Assembly (NCBI RefSeq): GCF_036013525.1
Contig: NZ_CP107853.1
Location: 7,006,001-7,070,000, forward strand
Origin: Nonomuraea sp. NBC_00507
Lineage (GTDB): Bacteria > Actinomycetota > Actinomycetes > Streptosporangiales > Streptosporangiaceae
Direction of reading: 5' to 3'
DNA length: 64,000 bases
Below the pieces are notes generated by a model that was not told where the DNA came from, searched no databases, and worked only from the letters and a program-made list of their open reading frames with translations. Below, piece after piece: positions 59,861 through 64,000 of the stretch. Every line of letters starts with the position of its first letter. The first letter of the stretch is position 1. The position numbers were made by a program, and so were the translations under genes.

Positions 59861-61794
59861 ACACACCCCGTGAGAGCCGGCGGCTGAGCCGCCGGCTCTC
59901 TTTCGTCGCCTCCGGCCGCGAACTCGCGCCGGCGATTTCCCTTCGCCGCACCTTCCGCGAGTTCTGGCCGGACACGCGCGGGCTGCGCCGGCTGTTCGTG
60001 GCCGGCCTGCTGCTCGCCATCGTGGCCGCGCTGTGCGAGGTCGCCGCGATCCGCCTGTTCGGCCACATCACCGACGAGGTGCTCGCCACCCGGAATCTGG
60101 GAGCCTTCTGGGTTCCGGCGCTCAGCTGGCTCGGGCTCGCCGCGGTCGCGGGGGTCGCGGCCTTCGCCGGCACGTACGCCACCGCGCTCGGCGCCGAACG
60201 GTTCCTGCTAGGGCTACGCGACCGGGTGTTCGCCCACATCCAGACACTCGCGCCGGACTTCTCGGAGAAGCGGCGCCTCGGCGACCTCATGGCCCGGCTC
60301 ACCGACGACGTCGAGGCCATCGAGGAGCTCGTCGGCTCAGGAGTGGTCAAAGCCCTCACCGCGGCCGCCAGCGCGGTGTTCTTCGCCGGAGCCGCCTTCC
60401 TCATCCGGTGGGACCTCGCGCTCGTCACCTTCGCGCTCATCCCGGCGTTCCTGCTGGTGTCGAAGGCGTTCGCGGGCAGGTTCAGGACGGCCGCGGCACG
60501 CGAGCGGCACAGCAACGGCGTCATGAACAGCGTTCTGGAGGAAGGGCTGGCCAACCAGCCGCTCGTGCAGGCGTACAACCGGCAGCCGGCCGAGTCGCGC
60601 CGCCTGCACGCCGAGGGACGCACGTGGCTGCGTGCCAACATGGCGCAGGCCTGGCTGTCCGGCCTGTACGGCCCCGCCGTCCAGATCATCGAGACCGTCT
60701 GCCTGATCGTCATCCTCGGCGTCGGCGCGTGGGAGATCGCCGCGGGCCGGCTGACCATCGGCGGCCTGCTCGCCTTCGCCGCGTACCTGGCCCTGCTCTA
60801 CCCGGCCGTGCAGAGCCTCGGCGAGCTGGCCCTGACGGTGTCGGAGGCGGCCGCGGGATCCGACCGGATCATCGAGATCCTGCGGACCGAGCCCGCCGTC
60901 ACCGACGCACCCGGCGCGGTGGCCGCCGGAACTCACGGACGCAGTCGCGGGTGGGTCGAGTTCGACAAGGTCGGCTTCGCCTACCCGGGGCGGGCGCGGC
61001 CGGTGCTGCGGGAGGTGTCCTTCACCGCCGGGCCCGGCGAGCTGCTCGTGCTCACCGGGCCCAGCGGGGCGGGCAAGTCCACGCTGGCCAAGCTGCTGCT
61101 GCGCTTCTACGACCCGGACGCGGGGTGCGTCCGGCTCGACGGCGCCGACATCCGGGGCCTGACCCGCGAGTCGCTGCGGGCCAACGTCACCGTGCTGCAC
61201 CAGGAGACACTCCTGTTCTCCGGGTCGGTACGGGACAACATCGCCTACGGGCGGCCGGACGCCTCGCACAAGGAGGTGATCAGAGCCGCCGAAGCGGCCG
61301 GGGTGCACGATTTCGTCAAACTGCTGCCGCAGGGGTACGACACGCCGGTCGGGCAGCGGGGGCGCCTGCTGTCCGGCGGGCAGCGGCAGCGGATCGCGAT
61401 CGCCAGGGCCATCCTGCGCGACGCGCCCGTGCTGGTGCTCGACGAGCCCATGAACGGGCTGGACGAGGCGACGGCCGCCCAGGTCATGCAGCCGCTGCGG
61501 CGGCTCATGGCCGGTCGGACGACGATCCTCATCACCCACGACCTGCGGCATGTGCCCGAAGGGGCGCGGGTCGTCGAGCTGGAGCCGGTGCCCCGCGAGG
61601 ATCGCCTGCGCCTCAAGCGCACCGGTACCCCGGCCCGCCGCCCGGCCCCGCGCCGCGCCGCCCAGCCGGCGCCGGTGCCGGGTACGGCGTGGCAGGCGAC
61701 TGTGCCGCCGGGTGAGCCGCCTGCTCAGGGCCGGCACGCCGCGGCGCCACGCGAAACCGTCTCCGGCACACGCCAGGCGCCATCGCCTCCGTAG
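59854..61794 (+). CDS. ABC exporter with fused membrane and ATPase domains
   Basis: A half-transporter of about 646 residues. The N-terminal exporter domain (about 25-330) has six membrane segments (LRRLFVAGLLLAIVAALCEV, the first) and the cytoplasmic coupling loop FAHIQTLAPDFSEKRRLGDL. The ATPase domain has Walker A TGPSGAGKST, signature [13 protein letters not shown] and Walker B VLVLDEPMNGLDE. A basic, Pro/Ala-rich tail follows. No N-terminal peptidase (C39) domain is present. The start is uncertain: GTG 59854 overlaps the peptide stop by 7 nt, and GTG 59842 is another option. A hairpin at 59872-59900 lies within the first codons. A TetR gene follows. Role: probable peptide, lipid or drug export. 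Confidence 0.82.
   Translation: MVNTPRESRRLSRRLSFVASGRELAPAISLRRTFREFWPDTRGLRRLFVAGLLLAIVAALCEVAAIRLFGHITDEVLATRNLGAFWVPALSWLGLAAVAGVAAFAGTYATALGAERFLLGLRDRVFAHIQTLAPDFSEKRRLGDLMARLTDDVEAIEELVGSGVVKALTAAASAVFFAGAAFLIRWDLALVTFALIPAFLLVSKAFAGRFRTAAARERHSNGVMNSVLEEGLANQPLVQAYNRQPAESRRLHAEGRTWLRANMAQAWLSGLYGPAVQIIETVCLIVILGVGAWEIAAGRLTIGGLLAFAAYLALLYPAVQSLGELALTVSEAAAGSDRIIEILRTEPAVTDAPGAVAAGTHGRSRGWVEFDKVGFAYPGRARPVLREVSFTAGPGELLVLTGPSGAGKSTLAKLLLRFYDPDAGCVRLDGADIRGLTRESLRANVTVLHQETLLFSGSVRDNIAYGRPDASHKEVIRAAEAAGVHDFVKLLPQGYDTPVGQRGRLLSGGQRQRIAIARAILRDAPVLVLDEPMNGLDEATAAQVMQPLRRLMAGRTTILITHDLRHVPEGARVVELEPVPREDRLRLKRTGTPARRPAPRRAAQPAPVPGTAWQATVPPGEPPAQGRHAAAPRETVSGTRQAPSPP
59872..59903 (+). terminator. 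terminator-like hairpin within the first codons of the ABC exporter
   Basis: GAGAGCCGGCGGC (59872-59884) pairs perfectly with GCCGCCGGCTCTC (59888-59900) around a 3-nt loop, followed by TTT. It stands 11 nt after the peptide stop and inside the exporter frame. It can terminate most transcripts after the peptide gene, with exporter expression depending on read-through or on ribosomes disrupting the stem. Confidence 0.75.
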
Positions 61795-61828
61795 GCGCTC
61801 CCGCCCGGTCTCTGTCCCCGATAGAATC

Positions 61829-61844
61829 GGAGAGCGCTCTCCGC
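61829..61844. promoter_or_regulatory. 16-bp palindromic operator upstream of the TetR gene
   Basis: CGGAGAGCGCTCTCCG reads identically on both strands, 28 nt before the TetR start at 61873. This is the size and type of a TetR operator and suggests autoregulation, possibly of the promoter for the TetR gene only, since the exporter is upstream. Confidence 0.65.
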
Positions 61845-61872
61845 TTGTCAGGGACGAAGGCAGGTGCATGTC

Positions 61873-62454
61873 ATGGGCGACGACCACAGCACGGGCAGGC
61901 CGCTGCGCGCCGACGCCCGCCGTAACCGCGAGCGGGTCCTGCAGATCGCTCAAGAGGCCCTGGCCAGCGACGGACTGACCATCTCCTTCGACGACATCGC
62001 CCGCAGAGCCGGGTTCGGGGTCGGGACCGTCTACCGGCATTTCCCGACCAAGGAGGCCCTGTTCGAGGCGGTGCTGCTGGGGCGGATCGAGCGGTTCGTG
62101 GCCGACGCCCGCGCGCTGGGCACGGCCGAGGACCCGGGCAAGGCGTTCTTCGGGTGGTTCGCGCAGGTGGTGGAGCTCGCCTCGGCCAACCAGGCGCTGT
62201 GCGACATGCTGGACAGCGGCTCCGGGATGGCGTTACGCCCGGGCTCGACGCTCGCGGACGACTTCGCCGGCGCGCTCGGCCGGCTGCTGACCAGGGCGCA
62301 GCAGGCCGGCGCGGTGCGGCCCGACCTGGTGACGGAGGACGTGCAGGACCTGTTGCGAGGGTGCCTGGCGGCGGAGCGGCGAGCCCGGGCCAGGGGCGGA
62401 GCCGTGCGGCTCGCGGAGGTCATCTGCGACGGGATGCGCGTCAGGCCAGGGTGA
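61873..62454 (+). CDS. TetR/AcrR family regulator
   Basis: A 193-residue TetR regulator with a complete HTH (RRNRERVLQIAQEALASDGL, then FDDIARRAGFGVGTVYRHFP and TKEALFEAVL). The C-terminal effector domain is of the TetR_C type with DMLDSGSGMALRPGSTLADD. ATG 61873 is preferred; GTG 61864 would add three residues. It lies 78 nt after the ABC exporter, with the operator at 61829-61844 in between, so it may sense the exporter's substrate. Its last 14 nt overlap the convergent ribonuclease gene. Confidence 0.9.
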   Translation: MGDDHSTGRPLRADARRNRERVLQIAQEALASDGLTISFDDIARRAGFGVGTVYRHFPTKEALFEAVLLGRIERFVADARALGTAEDPGKAFFGWFAQVVELASANQALCDMLDSGSGMALRPGSTLADDFAGALGRLLTRAQQAGAVRPDLVTEDVQDLLRGCLAAERRARARGGAVRLAEVICDGMRVRPG

Positions 62455-63859
62455 AGCGGACCTCGCGGGTTGCCGGGTCCGCTTGCGCCAGGCGTACCGT
62501 GACCTGCTCGCCGAGCGGGAGGGCCCCGTCGCAGCGGGCGATCACCGCGGGGTCGGTGAGCTGCACCTGCCCGCCGCCGCGCCGCTCGTCCACGTCGATC
62601 ACCACCGCCTCAAACGCCTGCCCGAGCCGGTCCCGCAGCAGGAACGCCTCCACCAGGTCCACGCACGCCCGGTCCATGGCCGCCGCGCGCCGCCCCGAGG
62701 ACGACATGACGGCGGGCAGGCTCGCCAGCCCCGCCCGCACGTCGGACGGCACCGGCTCGCCCGCGGCGACCGCCAGGCACACCTCGGTCGCGTACCGGTC
62801 GACCAGGCGCCGCAGCGGGGCCGTGACGTGCGCGTACGGAGCCGCCACCGCGGCGTGCCCGGCCTCCTTCGGCGGCGCCCCGTCGAAGGCCTCGTAACCG
62901 GAGCCGCGCAGCAGCACTCTCGACTCGTGCAGAAACGCCGCCTGCTGCGGGTCGCGCGGATCCAGGTCGTGCACCACCGCGCCGTAACCGGCGCCGTCAG
63001 GCCACGGCACGCCCAGCGCCCCCGCCACCCTGCGGACCTTGGCCAGGTCGTCGGGACGCGGCGGCGGCAGCACCCGCAGGATGCCGATCTCGGCGTCGAG
63101 CATCATGGCGGCCGCGGCCATGCCGGTCAGCAGCGAGATCTGCGCGTTCCACGCCTCGGCCGGCAACGGCAGCCGGAACTCCAGCCGGTAGCCGCCGTCG
63201 GCGGGGACCACCTCCTGCTGGGGCGTGGGCAGGGTGACGCCGCCGCGCTCGCGCTCCAGGGCCAGCCGGAGCCGGCCGATCTCGGCCAGCAGCCCCAGGA
63301 CGCCGTCGGCGGTGCCGGTGTCGACGGCCGCCTGCACGTAGGCGTAGTCGAGGCGCTCGCGGCTGCGGACGAGGGCACGCTGCACGTCCGCGCCCACCGT
63401 GCGGCCGTCGGCGTCGAGGTCGATCCGCCACACCGCGGCCGGCCGCGGCGCGCCTGGCAACAGGCTGGCCGCGCCCTCCGACAGCACGCGGGGGTGCAGC
63501 GGCACCTTGCCCGCCGGCAGGTAGACGGTCTCGCCCCGGGAACGGGCCTCGGTGTCGATGATCCCGCCGGGCTGCACGAAGGCGCCGACGTCGGCGATGG
63601 CGTACCAGACGCGGTAGCCGGCGCGCAGCCGTTCCAGGTGCACGGCCTGGTCGAGGTCCATCGAGCCGGGTGGGTCGATGGTGACGAACGGCACGTCGGT
63701 GAGGTCCTTGCCGGTCGGTCGAGGCACCTCCGCCACCCATTCGGCCTCGTCGAGCACGGCCCGCGGGAAGGCGCCCGGCAGCGCGAGCTCGCGGCTGATC
63801 CGCTCGAAGCCGTCTTCCAGCTTGACCGGGATCTCTTCAGGAACCTGAATCATCGACAC
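62441..63859 (-). CDS. RNB-domain ribonuclease (RNase II/R catalytic domain)
   Basis: A protein of about 472 residues made essentially of an RNB domain. The catalytic region is TIDPPGSMDLDQAVHLERL, with the conserved Asp residues, followed by YAIADVGAFVQPGGIIDTEA, VPLHPRVLSEGAASLLPGAP and the C-terminal HVTAPLRRLVDRYATEV (Arg of the active site). The cold-shock and S1 domains of full RNase R are absent or reduced, as in other actinobacterial RNB proteins. It degrades RNA 3' to 5'. The start is GTG 63859, 7 nt after TAGGTT on the reverse strand (leaderless); ATG 63853 is an alternative with GGGGGG upstream. Confidence 0.9.
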   Translation of the reverse strand: MSMIQVPEEIPVKLEDGFERISRELALPGAFPRAVLDEAEWVAEVPRPTGKDLTDVPFVTIDPPGSMDLDQAVHLERLRAGYRVWYAIADVGAFVQPGGIIDTEARSRGETVYLPAGKVPLHPRVLSEGAASLLPGAPRPAAVWRIDLDADGRTVGADVQRALVRSRERLDYAYVQAAVDTGTADGVLGLLAEIGRLRLALERERGGVTLPTPQQEVVPADGGYRLEFRLPLPAEAWNAQISLLTGMAAAAMMLDAEIGILRVLPPPRPDDLAKVRRVAGALGVPWPDGAGYGAVVHDLDPRDPQQAAFLHESRVLLRGSGYEAFDGAPPKEAGHAAVAAPYAHVTAPLRRLVDRYATEVCLAVAAGEPVPSDVRAGLASLPAVMSSSGRRAAAMDRACVDLVEAFLLRDRLGQAFEAVVIDVDERRGGGQVQLTDPAVIARCDGALPLGEQVTVRLAQADPATREVRFTLA

Positions 63860-63866
63860 GCCCCCC

Positions 63867-63872
63867 AACCTA
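63867..63872 (-). promoter_or_regulatory. -10 element of a leaderless promoter for the RNB ribonuclease gene
   Basis: On the reverse strand TAGGTT is followed by 7 nt and the GTG at 63859, in line with the leaderless pattern seen at metH, trmI, pafA, helY, the lipid kinase and the RecB-like gene. Confidence 0.5.
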
Positions 63873-63895
63873 CCGGGGTGCGCGGGCGGCGCCGA

Positions 63896-64000
63896 TCAAG
63901 CGAGGTGGCCGTCGAGCCCGGTGATCCGCAGCAGCCGCCGCATGGCCGGCGGGACGCCCGCGATGCACAGCGGCGTGTGCTGGCGCCGGGCGTGGTCGTG
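63896..64000 (-). CDS. STAS-domain anti-sigma-factor antagonist, C-terminal end (cut by window edge)
   Basis: The last 34 codons of a reverse-strand gene that enters from the right edge. The visible peptide HDHARRQHTPLCIAGVPPAM and RRLLRITGLDGHLA matches the C-terminus of STAS anti-sigma-factor antagonists (the final helix after the V-x-P-A-x-R-x-L segment). These proteins bind the partner kinase to release a sigma factor. The phosphorylated Ser region lies outside, so activity cannot be judged. Confidence 0.65.
   Translation of the reverse strand, partial: HDHARRQHTPLCIAGVPPAMRRLLRITGLDGHLA

Overview
This is a 64 kb piece of a high-GC actinobacterial chromosome. The gene order closely follows the conserved Pup-proteasome neighbourhood of Mycobacterium (Rv2092c-Rv2125 type) and Streptomyces: PAC2 protein, metH, a RecB-like nuclease, trmI, the ARC/Mpa ATPase, dop, pup, prcB-prcA, pafA, pafB-pafC, tatA-tatC and helY. 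An endonuclease-VII-like gene directly after pup is the Streptomyces-type arrangement. The broad set of transporters, GC-rich minisatellites and a decayed catabolic gene suggest a large-genome, soil-type actinomycete. Streptosporangiaceae (Nonomuraea-like) is my best guess, but this is inference; no rRNA or tRNA is present to place it.

Layout. 1-2.6 kb: end of a glyco/carbamoyl-modification cluster (carbamoyltransferase fragment, GmhB-like HAD phosphatase, glycosyltransferase). 2.7-6.1 kb: WhiB-like protein, peptide deformylase, a uroporphyrinogen-III-synthase-like protein fused to a winged helix, a CbiX-type chelatase, and a TetR relative that has lost its DNA-binding helices. 6.3-12.5 kb: PAC2 protein, universal stress protein, metH, HAD phosphatase. 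12.6-19.3 kb: membrane protein and a five-gene peptide ABC importer. 19.3-21.2 kb: two-component system. 21.8-30.5 kb: RecB-like nuclease, site-2-type protease, FHA protein, SDR reductase, GAF-like protein, tandem GNAT, trmI. 30.7-46 kb: arc, a dpaL pseudogene, acyltransferase, dop, pup, endonuclease VII, a reverse-strand insertion (dinB plus a sugar ABC importer), then prcB-prcA. 45.5-59.5 kb: secreted protein, pafA, two FKBP lipoproteins, an Fe-S-type regulator with a DUF3291 gene, pafB-pafC, a 51-residue membrane protein, tatA-tatC, diacylglycerol kinase, helY. 59.7-62.5 kb: a 40-residue Trp/Arg-rich peptide gene, an overlapping ABC exporter and a TetR regulator. The window ends with an RNB ribonuclease and the tail of a STAS protein.

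How they work together. Pup is ligated to proteins by PafA, removed by Dop, and pupylated proteins are unfolded by ARC into the PrcB/PrcA 20S particle. PafB/PafC is a WYL-type DNA-damage transcription activator. TatA/TatC form a protein translocase.

Most worth a second look: the Trp/Arg-rich peptide whose stop codon overlaps the start of an ABC exporter, with a terminator-like hairpin inside the first exporter codons. Residues 15-40 of the peptide consist only of W, R, K, G and C. It may be a cationic peptide with its own exporter or an attenuating leader peptide. Other strong observations are an HTH-less TetR protein next to a 20-bp palindrome, Pup encoded directly with a C-terminal Glu, a repeated ~70-bp intergenic element carrying a ribosome binding site, a series of apparently leaderless promoters (TANNNT 6-7 nt before the start codon), a frame-shifted diaminopropionate ammonia-lyase remnant, and several minisatellites that run into gene 3' ends.
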